Assembly: GCA_027186245.1 (NCBI GenBank)
Contig: CP114481.1
Span: forward strand, 46,593,501-46,657,500
Length of the DNA: 64,000 nt
Source of the DNA: Coriaria nepalensis
Lineage: Eukaryota; Streptophyta; Magnoliopsida; Cucurbitales; Coriariaceae
Direction: 5' to 3'
Numbering within the stretch: position 1 is the first letter of the stretch; each line of letters opens with the position of its first letter. Both the position numbers and the translations under genes were made by a program. Positions 11,061 to 23,730 of this stretch are shown here, in pieces. The notes under the pieces were generated by a model, which was not told the origin of the DNA, did not search any database, and worked only from the letters and a program-made list of their open reading frames with translations.

Positions 11061-14000
11061 ACGAATTCTATTTTTTCAGTACAAACACAATTTTTGTGCC
11101 TAACTTGCAAATGATCAATGCAAGGAAAGTGTTCATTCGTTTAACCTTAAAATCGTTTCAATGAGCAATTTCAAGTCAATAACTTATTTCAAAGCAAGTC
11201 GAACGCATTCTATTTTTGCACTACAATCACAGGTTTTGTGCATAACTTACAAATGATCAATGCAACCAAAGTGTGCATTCGTTTAACCTTAAAATCATTT
11301 CAATGAGTCATTTCAAGTCAATATCTTCTTTCAAATCAAGTCGAACGCATTCTATTTTTGCACTACAATCACAAGTTTTGTGCATAAGTTGCAAATGATC
11401 AATGCAACGAAAGTGTGCATTCGTTTAACCTTAAAATCATTTCAATGAGTCATTTCAAGTCAATATCTTCTTTCAAAGCAAGTCGAACGCATTTTATTTT
11501 TGCAATACAAACACAACTTTTGTGCATAACTTGCAAATGATCAATGCAAGGAAAGTGTGCATTCGTTTAACCTTAAAATCATTTCAATGTGTCATTTCAA
11601 CTCAATATCTTCTTTCAAAGCAATTCGAACGAATTCTATTTTTTCAGTACAAACACAATTTTTGTGCCTAACTTGCAAATGATCAATGCAAGGAAAGTGT
11701 GCATTCGTTTAACCTTAAAATCATTTCAATGAGTCATTTCAACTCAATATCTTCTTTCAAAGCAATTCGAACGAATTCTATTTTTTCAGTACAAACACAA
11801 TTTTTGTGCCTAACTTGCAAATGATCAATGCAAGGAAAGTGTGCATTCGTTTAACCTTAAAATCATTTCAATGAGTCATTTCAACTCAATATCTTCTTTC
11901 AAAGCAATTCGAACGAATTCAATTTTTGCACTACAAACACAAGTTTTGTGCATAACTTGCAAATGATCAATGCAACGAAAGTGTGCATTCGTTTAACCTT
12001 AAAATCATTTCAATGTGTCATTTCAACTCAATATCTTCTTTCAAAGCGAGTCGACCGAATTTTCTTTTTGCACTACAAACACAAGTTTTGTGCATAACTT
12101 GCAAATGATCAATGCAAGGAAAGTGTGCATTCGTTTAACCTTAAAATCATTTCAATGAGTCATTTCAACTCAATATCTTCTTTCAAAGCAATTCGAACGA
12201 ATTCTATTTTTTCACTACAAACACAACTTTTGTGCATAACTTGCAAGTGATCAATGCAAGGAAAGTGTGCATTCGTTTAACCTTAAAATCATTTCAATGA
12301 GTCATTTCAACTCAATATCTTCTTTCAAAGCAATTCGAACGAATTCTATTTTTTCAGTACAAACACAATTTTTGTGCCTAACTTGCAAATGATCAATGCA
12401 AGGAAAGTGTTCATTCGTTTAACCTTAAAATCGTTTCAATGAGCAATTTCAAGTCAATAACTTATTTCAAAGCAAGTCGAACGCATTCTATTTTTGCACT
12501 ACAATCACAGGTTTTGTGCATAACTTACAAATGATCAATGCAACCAAAGTGTGCATTCGTTTAACCTTAAAATCATTTCAATGAGTCATTTCAAGTCAAT
12601 ATCTTCTTTCAAATCAAGTCGAACGCATTCTATTTTTGCACTACAATCACAAGTTTTGTGCATAAGTTGCAAATGATCAATGCAACGAAAGTGTGCATTC
12701 GTTTAACCTTAAAATCATTTCAATGAGTCATTTCAAGTCAATATCTTCTTTCAAAGCAAGTCGAACGCATTTTATTTTTGCAATACAAACACAACTTTTG
12801 TGCATAACTTGCAAATGATCAATGCAAGGAAAGTGTGCATTCGTTTAACCTTAAAATCATTTCAATGTGTCATTTCAACTCAATATCTTCTTTCAAAGCA
12901 ATTCGAACGAATTCTATTTTTTCAGTACAAACACAATTTTTGTGCCTAACTTGCAAATGATCAATGCAAGGAAAGTGTGCATTCGTTTAACCTTAAAATC
13001 ATTTCAATGAGTCATTTCAACTCAATATCTTCTTTCAAAGCAATTCGAACGAATTCTATTTTTTCAGTACAAACACAATTTTTGTGCCTAACTTGCAAAT
13101 GATCAATGCAAGGAAAGTGTGCATTCGTTTAACCTTAAAATCATTTCAATGAGTCATTTCAACTCAATATCTTCTTTCAAAGCAATTCGAACGAATTCAA
13201 TTTTTGCACTACAAACACAAGTTTTGTGCATAACTTGCAAATGATCAATGCAACGAAAGTGTGCATTCGTTTAACCTTAAAATCATTTCAATGAGTCATT
13301 TCAAGTCAATATCTTCTTTCAAAGCAAGTCGAACGCATTTTATTTTTGCACTACAAACACAACTTCTGTGCATAACTTGCAAATGATCAATGCAAGGAAA
13401 GTGTGCATTCGTTTAACCTTAAAATCATTTCAATGAGTCATTTCAACTCAATATCTTCTTTCAAAGCAAGTCGAACGAATTTTATTTTTGCACTACAAAC
13501 ACAAGTTTTGTGCATAACTTGCAAATGATCAATGCAAGGAAAGTGTGCATTCGTTTAACCTTAAAATCATTTCAATGAGTCATTTCAACTCAATATCTTC
13601 TTTCAAAGCAATTCGAACGAATTCTATTTTTTCAGTACAAACACAATTTTTGTGCCTAACTTGCAAATGATCAATGCAAGGAAAGTGTTCATTCGTTTAA
13701 CCTTAAAATCGTTTCAATGAGCAATTTCAAGTCAATAACTTATTTCAAAGCAAGTCGAACGCATTCTATTTTTGCACTACAATCACAGGTTTTGTGCATA
13801 ACTTACAAATGATCAATGCAACCAAAGTGTGCATTCGTTTAACCTTAAAATCATTTCAATGAGTCATTTCAAGTCAATATCTTCTTTCAAATCAAGTCGA
13901 ACGCATTCTATTTTTGCACTACAATCACAAGTTTTGTGCATAAGTTGCAAATGATCAATGCAACGAAAGTGTGCATTCGTTTAACCTTAAAATCATTTCA

Positions 14001-17000
14001 ATGAGTCATTTCAAGTCAATATCTTCTTTCAAAGCAAGTCGAACGCATTTTATTTTTGCAATACAAACACAACTTTTGTGCATAACTTGCAAATGATCAA
14101 TGCAAGGAAAGTGTGCATTCGTTTAACCTTAAAATCATTTCAATGTGTCATTTCAACTCAATATCTTCTTTCAAAGCAATTCGAACGAATTCTATTTTTT
14201 CAGTACAAACACAATTTTTGTGCCTAACTTGCAAATGATCAATGCAAGGAAAGTGTGCATTCGTTTAACCTTAAAATCATTTCAATGAGTCATTTCAACT
14301 CAATATCTTCTTTCAAAGCAATTCGAACGAATTCTATTTTTTCAGTACAAACACAATTTTTGTGCCTAACTTGCAAATGATCAATGCAAGGAAAGTGTGC
14401 ATTCGTTTAACCTTAAAATCATTTCAATGAGTCATTTCAACTCAATATCTTCTTTCAAAGCAATTCGAACGAATTCAATTTTTGCACTACAAACACAAGT
14501 TTTGTGCATAACTTGCAAATGATCAATGCAACGAAAGTGTGCATTCGTTTAACCTTAAAATCATTTCAATGTGTCATTTCAACTCAATATCTTCTTTCAA
14601 AGCGAGTCGACCGAATTTTCTTTTTGCACTACAAACACAAGTTTTGTGCATAACTTGCAAATGATCAATGCAAGGAAAGTGTGCATTCGTTTAACCTTAA
14701 AATCATTTCAATGAGTCATTTCAACTCAATATCTTCTTTCAAAGCAATTCGAACGAATTCTATTTTTTCACTACAAACACAACTTTTGTGCATAACTTGC
14801 AAGTGATCAATGCAAGGAAAGTGTGCATTCGTTTAACCTTAAAATCATTTCAATGAGTCATTTCAACTCAATATCTTCTTTCAAAGCAATTCGAACGAAT
14901 TCTATTTTTTCAGTACAAACACAATTTTTGTGCCTAACTTGCAAATGATCAATGCAAGGAAAGTGTTCATTCGTTTAACCTTAAAATCGTTTCAATGAGC
15001 AATTTCAAGTCAATAACTTATTTCAAAGCAAGTCGAACGCATTCTATTTTTGCACTACAATCACAGGTTTTGTGCATAACTTACAAATGATCAATGCAAC
15101 CAAAGTGTGCATTCGTTTAACCTTAAAATCATTTCAATGAGTCATTTCAAGTCAATATCTTCTTTCAAATCAAGTCGAACGCATTCTATTTTTGCACTAC
15201 AATCACAAGTTTTGTGCATAAGTTGCAAATGATCAATGCAACGAAAGTGTGCATTCGTTTAACCTTAAAATCATTTCAATGAGTCATTTCAAGTCAATAT
15301 CTTCTTTCAAAGCAAGTCGAACGCATTTTATTTTTGCAATACAAACACAACTTTTGTGCATAACTTGCAAATGATCAATGCAAGGAAAGTGTGCATTCGT
15401 TTAACCTTAAAATCATTTCAATGTGTCATTTCAACTCAATATCTTCTTTCAAAGCAATTCGAACGAATTCTATTTTTTCAGTACAAACACAATTTTTGTG
15501 CCTAACTTGCAAATGATCAATGCAAGGAAAGTGTGCATTCGTTTAACCTTAAAATCATTTCAATGAGTCATTTCAACTCAATATCTTCTTTCAAAGCAAT
15601 TCGAACGAATTCTATTTTTTCAGTACAAACACAATTTTTGTGCCTAACTTGCAAATGATCAATGCAAGGAAAGTGTGCATTCGTTTAACCTTAAAATCAT
15701 TTCAATGAGTCATTTCAACTCAATATCTTCTTTCAAAGCAATTCGAACGAATTCAATTTTTGCACTACAAACACAAGTTTTGTGCATAACTTGCAAATGA
15801 TCAATGCAACGAAAGTGTGCATTCGTTTAACCTTAAAATCATTTCAATGAGTCATTTCAAGTCAATATCTTCTTTCAAAGCAAGTCGAACGCATTTTATT
15901 TTTGCACTACAAACACAACTTCTGTGCATAACTTGCAAATGATCAATGCAAGGAAAGTGTGCATTCGTTTAACCTTAAAATCATTTCAATGAGTCATTTC
16001 AACTCAATATCTTCTTTCAAAGCAAGTCGAACGAATTTTATTTTTGCACTACAAACACAAGTTTTGTGCATAACTTGCAAATGATCAATGCAAGGAAAGT
16101 GTGCATTCGTTTAACCTTAAAATCATTTCAATGAGTCATTTCAACTCAATATCTTCTTTCAAAGCAATTCGAACGAATTCTATTTTTTCAGTACAAACAC
16201 AATTTTTGTGCCTAACTTGCAAATGATCAATGCAAGGAAAGTGTTCATTCGTTTAACCTTAAAATCGTTTCAATGAGCAATTTCAAGTCAATAACTTATT
16301 TCAAAGCAAGTCGAACGCATTCTATTTTTGCACTACAATCACAGGTTTTGTGCATAACTTACAAATGATCAATGCAACCAAAGTGTGCATTCGTTTAACC
16401 TTAAAATCATTTCAATGAGTCATTTCAAGTCAATATCTTCTTTCAAATCAAGTCGAACGCATTCTATTTTTGCACTACAATCACAAGTTTTGTGCATAAG
16501 TTGCAAATGATCAATGCAACGAAAGTGTGCATTCGTTTAACCTTAAAATCATTTCAATGAGTCATTTCAAGTCAATATCTTCTTTCAAAGCAAGTCGAAC
16601 GCATTTTATTTTTGCAATACAAACACAACTTTTGTGCATAACTTGCAAATGATCAATGCAAGGAAAGTGTGCATTCGTTTAACCTTAAAATCATTTCAAT
16701 GTGTCATTTCAACTCAATATCTTCTTTCAAAGCAATTCGAACGAATTCTATTTTTTCAGTACAAACACAATTTTTGTGCCTAACTTGCAAATGATCAATG
16801 CAAGGAAAGTGTGCATTCGTTTAACCTTAAAATCATTTCAATGAGTCATTTCAACTCAATATCTTCTTTCAAAGCAATTCGAACGAATTCTATTTTTTCA
16901 GTACAAACACAATTTTTGTGCCTAACTTGCAAATGATCAATGCAAGGAAAGTGTGCATTCGTTTAACCTTAAAATCATTTCAATGAGTCATTTCAACTCA

Positions 17001-17455
17001 ATATCTTCTTTCAAAGCAATTCGAACGAATTCAATTTTTGCACTACAAACACAAGTTTTGTGCATAACTTGCAAATGATCAATGCAACGAAAGTGTGCAT
17101 TCGTTTAACCTTAAAATCATTTCAATGAGTCATTTCAAGTCAATATCTTCTTTCAAAGCAAGTCGAACGCATTTTATTTTTGCACTACAAACACAACTTC
17201 TGTGCATAACTTGCAAATGATCAATGCAAGGAAAGTGTGCATTCGTTTAACCTTAAAATCATTTCAATGAGTCATTTCAACTCAATATCTTCTTTCAAAG
17301 CAAGTCGAACGAATTTTATTTTTGCACTACAAACACAAGTTTTGTGCATAACTTGCAAATGATCAATGCAAGGAAAGTGTGCATTCGTTTAACCTTAAAA
17401 TCATTTCAATGAGTCATTTCAACTCAATATCTTCTTTCAAAGCAATTCGAACGAA
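9787..17455 (+). repeat. 1,278-bp HOR (9-mer), six copies in two versions
   Basis: GTTCATTCG marks the unit at 9,853, 11,131, 12,409, 13,687, 14,965 and 16,243, exactly 1,278 bp apart each time. Linked variants repeat with it: TCGTTTCAATGAGC, CACAGGTTTT with ACTTACAAATG, CATAAGTTGC, GCAATACAAAC and CAATGTGTCATTTC. The last three monomers come in two versions. A has AACTTCTGTGC (10,805; 13,361; 15,917; 17,195). B has GAGTCGACCGAATTTTC and GCAAGTGATC (about 12,050 and 14,606). The order is A-B-A-B-A-A. The founder is the related stretch at 5.9-7.5 kb. Copies are nearly identical; GATTCATTTC (about 10,028) is private to the first. Confidence 0.92.
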
Positions 17456-17479
17456 TTCTATTTTTTCAATACAAACACA

Positions 17480-20400
17480 ATTTTTGTGCATAATTTGCAA
17501 ATGATCAATGCAAGGAAAGTGTGCATTCGTTTAACCTTAAAATCATTTCAATGAGTCAGTCCAAGTCAATAACTTATTTCAAAGCAAGTCGAACGAATTC
17601 TATTTTTGCACTACAAACACAAGTTTTGTGCATAACTTGCAAATGATCAATGCAAGGAAAGTGTGCATTCGTTTAACCTTAAAATCATTTCAATGAGTCA
17701 CTTCAACTCAATATCTTCTTTCAAAGCAATTCGAACGAATTCTATTTTTTCACTACAAACACAACTTTTGTGCATTACTTGCAAATGATCAATGCAAGGA
17801 AAGTGTGCATTCGTTTAACCTTAAAATCATTTCAATGAGTCATTTCAACTCAATATCTTCTTTCAAAGCAATTCGAACGAATTCTATTTTTTCAGTACAA
17901 ACACAATTTTTGTGCCTAACTTGCAAATGATCAATGCAAGGAAAGTGTGCATTCGTTTAATCTTAAAATCATTTCAATGAGCAATTTCAAGTCAATAACT
18001 TATTTCAAAGCAAGTCGAACGCATTCTATTTTTGCACTACAATCACAAGTTTTGTGCATAACTTGCAAATGATCAATGCAACGAAAGTGTGCATTCGTTT
18101 AACCTTAAAATCATTTCAATGAGTCATTTCAAGTCAATATCTTCTTTCAAAGCAAGTCGAACGCATTTTATTTTTGCACTACAAACACAACTTTTGTGCA
18201 TAACTTGCAAATGATCAATGCAAGGAAAGTGTGCATTCGTTTAACCTTAAAATCATTTCAATAAGTCATTTCAACTCAATATCTTCTTTCAAAGCAAGTC
18301 GAACGAATTTTATTTTTGCACTACAAACACAAGTTTTGTGCATAACTTGCAAATGATCAATGCAAGGAAAGTGTGCATTCGTTTAACCTTAAAATCATTT
18401 CAATGAGTCATTTCAACTCAATATCTTCTTTCAAAGCAATTCGAACGTATTCTATTTTTTCACTACAAACACAACTTTTGTTCATAACTTGCAAATGATC
18501 AATGCAAGGAAAGTGTGCATTCGTTTAACCTTAAAATCATTTCAATGAGTCATTCCAACTCAATATCTTCTTTCAAAGCAATTCGAACGAATTCTATTTT
18601 TTCAATACAAACACAATTTTTGTGCATAACTTGCAAATGATCAATGCAAGGAAAGTGTGCATTCGTTTAACCTTAAAATCATTTCAATGGGTCAGTCCAA
18701 GTCAATAACTTATTTCAAAGCAAGTCGAACGAATTCTATTTTTGCACTACAAACACAAGTTTTGTGCATAACTTGCAAATGATCAATGCAAGGAAAGTGT
18801 GCATTCGTTTAACCTTAAAATCATTTCAATGAGTCATTTCAACTCAATATCTTCTTTCAAAGCAATTCGAACGAATTCTATTTTTTCAATACAAACACAA
18901 TTTTTGTGCATAACTTGCAAATGATCAATGCAAGGAAAGTGTGCATTCGTTTAACCTTAAAATCATTTCAATGAGTCAGTCCAAGTCAATAACTTATTTC
19001 AAAGCAAGTCGAACGAATTCTATTTTTGCACTACAAACCCAAGTTTTGTGCATAACTTGCAAATGATCAATGCAAGGAAAGTGTGCATTCGTTTAACCTT
19101 AAAATCATTTCAATGAGTCATTTCAACTCAATATCTTCTTTCAAAGCAATTCGAACGAATTCTATTTTTTCAATACAAACACAATTTTTGTGCATAACTT
19201 GCAAATGATCAATGCAAGGAAAGTGTGCATTCGTTTAACCTTAAAATCATTTCAATGAGTCAGTCCAAGTCAATAACTTATTTCAAAGCAAGTCGAACGA
19301 ATTCTATTTTTGCACTACAAACACAAGTTTTGTGCATAACTTGCAAATGACCAATGCAACGAAAGTGTGCATTCGTTTAACCTTAAAATCATTTCAATGA
19401 GTCATTTCAACTCAATATCTTCTTTCAAAGCAATTCGAACGAATTCTATTTTTTCAATTCAAACACAACTTTTGTGCATAACTTGCAAATGATCAATGCA
19501 AGGAAAGTGTGCATTCGTTTAACCTTAAAATCATTTCAATGAGTCAGTCCAAGTCAATAACTTATTTCAAAGCAAGTCGAACGAATTCTATTTTTGCACT
19601 ACAAACACAAGTTTTGTGCATAACTTGCAAATGACCAATGCAACGAAAGTGTGCATTCGTTTAACCTTAAAATCATTTCAATGAGTCATTTCAACTCAAT
19701 ATCTTCTTTCAAAGCAATTCGAACGAATTCTATTTTTTCAATTCAAACACAACTTTTGAGCATAACTTGCAAATGATCCATGCAAGGAAAGTGTGCATTC
19801 GTTTAACCTTAAAATCATTTCAATGAGTCATTTCAACTCAATATCTTCTTTCAAAGCAATTCGAACGAATTCTATTTTTTCAGTACAAACACAATTTTTG
19901 TGCCCAACTTGCAAATGATCAATGCAAGGAAAGTGTGCATTCGTTTAACCTTAAAATCATTTCAATGAGTCATTTCAAGTCAATATCTTCTTTCAAAGCA
20001 AGTCGAACGCATTTTATTTTTGCACTACAAACACAACTTTTGTGCATAACTTGCAAATGATCAATGGAAGGAAAGTGTGCATTCGTTTAACCTTAAAATC
20101 ATTTCAATGAGTCATTTCAACTCAATATCTTCTTTCAAAGCAAGTCGAACGAATTTTATTTTTGCACTACAAACACAAGTTTTGTGCATAACTTGCAAAT
20201 GATCAATGCAAGGAAAGTGTGCATTCGTTTAACCTTAAAATCATTTCAATGAGTCATTTCAACTCAATATCTTCTTTCAAAGCAATTCGAACGAATTCTA
20301 TTTTTTCACTACAAACACAACTTTTGTGCATAACTTGCAAATGATCAATGCAAGGAAAGTGTGCATTCGTTTAACCTTAAAATCATTTCAATGAGTCATT

Positions 20401-23400
20401 TCAACTCAATATCTTCTTTCAAAGCAATTCGAACGAATTCCATTTTTTCAGTACAAACACAATTTTTGTGCCTAACTTGCAAATGATCAATGCAAGGAAA
20501 GTGTGCATTCGTTTAACCTTAAAATCATTTCAATGAGTCATTTCAACTCAATATCTTCTTTCAAAGCAATTCGAACGAATTCTATTTTTTCAATACAAAC
20601 ACAATTTTTGTGCATAATTTGCAAATGATCAATGCAAGGAAAGTGTGCATTCGTTTAACCTTAAAATCATTTCAATGAGTCAGTCCAAGTCAATAACTTA
20701 TTTCAAAGCAAGTCGAACGAATTCTATTTTTGCACTACAAACACAAGTTTTGTGCATAACTTGCAAATGATCAATGCAAGGAAAGTGTGCATTCGTTTAA
20801 CCTTAAAATCATTTCAATGAGTCACTTCAACTCAATATCTTCTTTCAAAGCAATTCGAACGAATTCTATTTTTTCACTACAAACACAACTTTTGTGCATT
20901 ACTTGCAAATGATCAATGCAAGGAAAGTGTGCATTCGTTTAACCTTAAAATCATTTCAATGAGTCATTTCAACTCAATATCTTCTTTCAAAGCAATTCGA
21001 ACGAATTCTATTTTTTCAGTACAAACACAATTTTTGTGCCTAACTTGCAAATGATCAATGCAAGGAAAGTGTGCATTCGTTTAATCTTAAAATCATTTCA
21101 ATGAGCAATTTCAAGTCAATAACTTATTTCAAAGCAAGTCGAACGCATTCTATTTTTGCACTACAATCACAAGTTTTGTGCATAACTTGCAAATGATCAA
21201 TGCAACGAAAGTGTGCATTCGTTTAACCTTAAAATCATTTCAATGAGTCATTTCAAGTCAATATCTTCTTTCAAAGCAAGTCGAACGCATTTTATTTTTG
21301 CACTACAAACACAAGTTTTGTGCATAACTTGCAAATGATCAATGCAAGGAAAGTGTGCATTCGTTTAACCTTAAAATCATTTCAATAAGTCATTTCAACT
21401 CAATATCTTCTTTCAAAGCAAGTCGAACGAATTTTATTTTTGCACTACAAACACAAGTTTTGTGCATAACTTGCAAATGATCAATGCAAGGAAAGTGTGC
21501 ATTCGTTTAACCTTAAAATCATTTCAATGAGTCATTTCAACTCAATATCTTCTTTCAAAGCAATTCGAACGTATTCTATTTTTTCACTACAAACACAACT
21601 TTTGTTCATAACTTGCAAATGATCAATGCAAGGAAAGTGTGCATTCGTTTAACCTTAAAATCATTTCAATGAGTCATTCCAACTCAATATCTTCTTTCAA
21701 AGCAATTCGAACGAATTCTATTTTTTCAATACAAACACAATTTTTGTGTATAACTTGCAAATGATCAATGCAAGGAAAGTGTGCATTCGTTTAACCTTAA
21801 AATCATTTCAATGGGTCAGTCCAAGTCAATAACTTATTTCAAAGCAAGTCGAACGAATTCTATTTTTGCACTACAAACACAAGTTTTGTGCATAACTTGC
21901 AAATGATCAATGCAAGGAAAGTGTGCATTCGTTTAACCTTAAAATCATTTCAATGAGTCATTTCAACTCAATATCTTCTTTCAAAGCAATTCGAACGAAT
22001 TCTATTTTTTCAATACAAACACAATTTTTGTGCATAACTTGCAAATGATCAATGCAAGGAAAGTGTGCATTCGTTTAACCTTAAAATCATTTCAATGAGT
22101 CAGTCCAAGTCAATAACTTATTTCAAAGCAAGTCGAACGAATTCTATTTTTGCACTACAAACACAAGTTTTGTGCATAACTTGCAAATGATCAATGCAAG
22201 GAAAGTGTGCATTCGTTTAACCTTAAAATCATTTCAATGAGTCATTTCAACTCAATATCTTCTTTCAAAGCAATTCGAACGAATTCTATTTTTTCAATAC
22301 AAACACAATTTTTGTGCATAACTTGCAAATGATCAATGCAAGGAAAGTGTGCATTCGTTTAACCTTAAAATCATTTCAATGAGTCAGTCCAAGTCAATAA
22401 CTTATTTCAAAGCAAGTCGAACGAATTCTATTTTTGCACTACAAACACAAGTTTTGTGCATAACTTGCAAATGACCAATGCAACGAAAGTGTGCATTCGT
22501 TTAACCTTAAAATCATTTCAATGAGTCATTTCAACTCAATATCTTCTTTCAAAGCAATTCGAACGAATTCTATTTTTTCAATTCAAACACAACTTTTGTG
22601 CATAACTTGCAAATGATCAATGCAAGGAAAGTGTGCATTCGTTTAACCTTAAAATCATTTCAATGAGTCAGTCCAAGTCAATAACTTATTTCAAAGCAAG
22701 TCGAACGAATTCTATTTTTGCACTACAAACACAAGTTTTGTGCATAACTTGCAAATGACCAATGCAACGAAAGTGTGCATTCGTTTAACCTTAAAATCAT
22801 TTCAATGAGTCATTTCAACTCAATATCTTCTTTCAAAGCAATTCGAACGAATTCTATTTTTTCAATTCAAACACAACTTTTGAGCATAACTTGCAAATGA
22901 TCCATGCAAGGAAAGTGTGCATTCGTTTAACCTTAAAATCATTTCAATGAGTCATTTCAACTCAATATCTTCTTTCAAAGCAATTCGAACGAATTCTATT
23001 TTTTCAGTACAAACACAATTTTTGTGCCCAACTTGCAAATGATCAATGCAAGGAAAGTGTGCATTCGTTTAACCTTAAAATCATTTCAATGAGTCATTTC
23101 AAGTCAATATCTTCTTTCAAAGCAAGTCGAACGCATTTTATTTTTGCACTACAAACACAACTTTTGTGCATAACTTGCAAATGATCAATGGAAGGAAAGT
23201 GTGCATTCGTTTAACCTTAAAATCATTTCAATGAGTCATTTCAACTCAATATCTTCTTTCAAAGCAAGTCGAACGAATTTTATTTTTGCACTACAAACAC
23301 AAGTTTTGTGCATAACTTGCAAATGATCAATGCAAGGAAAGTGTGCATTCGTTTAACCTTAAAATCATTTCAATGAGTCATTTCAACTCAATATCTTCTT

Positions 23401-23730
23401 TCAAAGCAATTCGAACGAATTCTATTTTTTCACTACAAACAAAACTTTTGTGCATAACTTGCAAATGATCAATGCAAGGAAAGTGTGCATTCGTTTAACC
23501 TTAAAATCATTTCAATGAGTCATTTCAACTCAATATCTTCTTTCAAAGCAATTCGAACGAATTCCATTTTTTCAGTACAAACACAATTTTTGTGCCTAAC
23601 TTGCAAATGATCAATGCAAGGAAAGTGTGCATTCGTTTAACCTTAAAATCATTTCAATGAGCAATTTCAAGTCAATAACTTATTTCAAAGCAAGTCGAAC
23701 GCATTCTATTTTTGCACTACAATCACAAGT
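17480..23730 (+). repeat. 3,124-bp segmental duplication (22-mer), two copies
   Basis: Rare variants recur exactly 3,124 bp apart: TAATTTGC at 17,491 and 20,615; GTTCATAAC at 18,480 and 21,604; ATGGGTCAG at 18,687 and 21,811; TGATCCATG at 19,774 and 22,898; TGCCCAACTT at 19,901 and 23,025; CCATTTTTTCAG at 20,440 and 23,564. Private changes in the second copy include TGTGTATAAC (about 21,747) and AAACAAAAC (about 23,447). The copies abut directly. Confidence 0.9.
18550..19685 (+). repeat. 284-bp HOR (2-mer), four copies inside the 22-mer
   Basis: GTCAGTCC lies at 18,691, 18,975, 19,259 and 19,543, each 284 bp apart, alternating with monomers whose T6 run is followed by CAATAC or CAATTC. The same series occurs in the second 22-mer copy (21,815; 22,099; 22,383; 22,667) and continues as 24,939 and 25,223. 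The dimer amplification therefore predates the 22-mer duplication. Confidence 0.85.
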
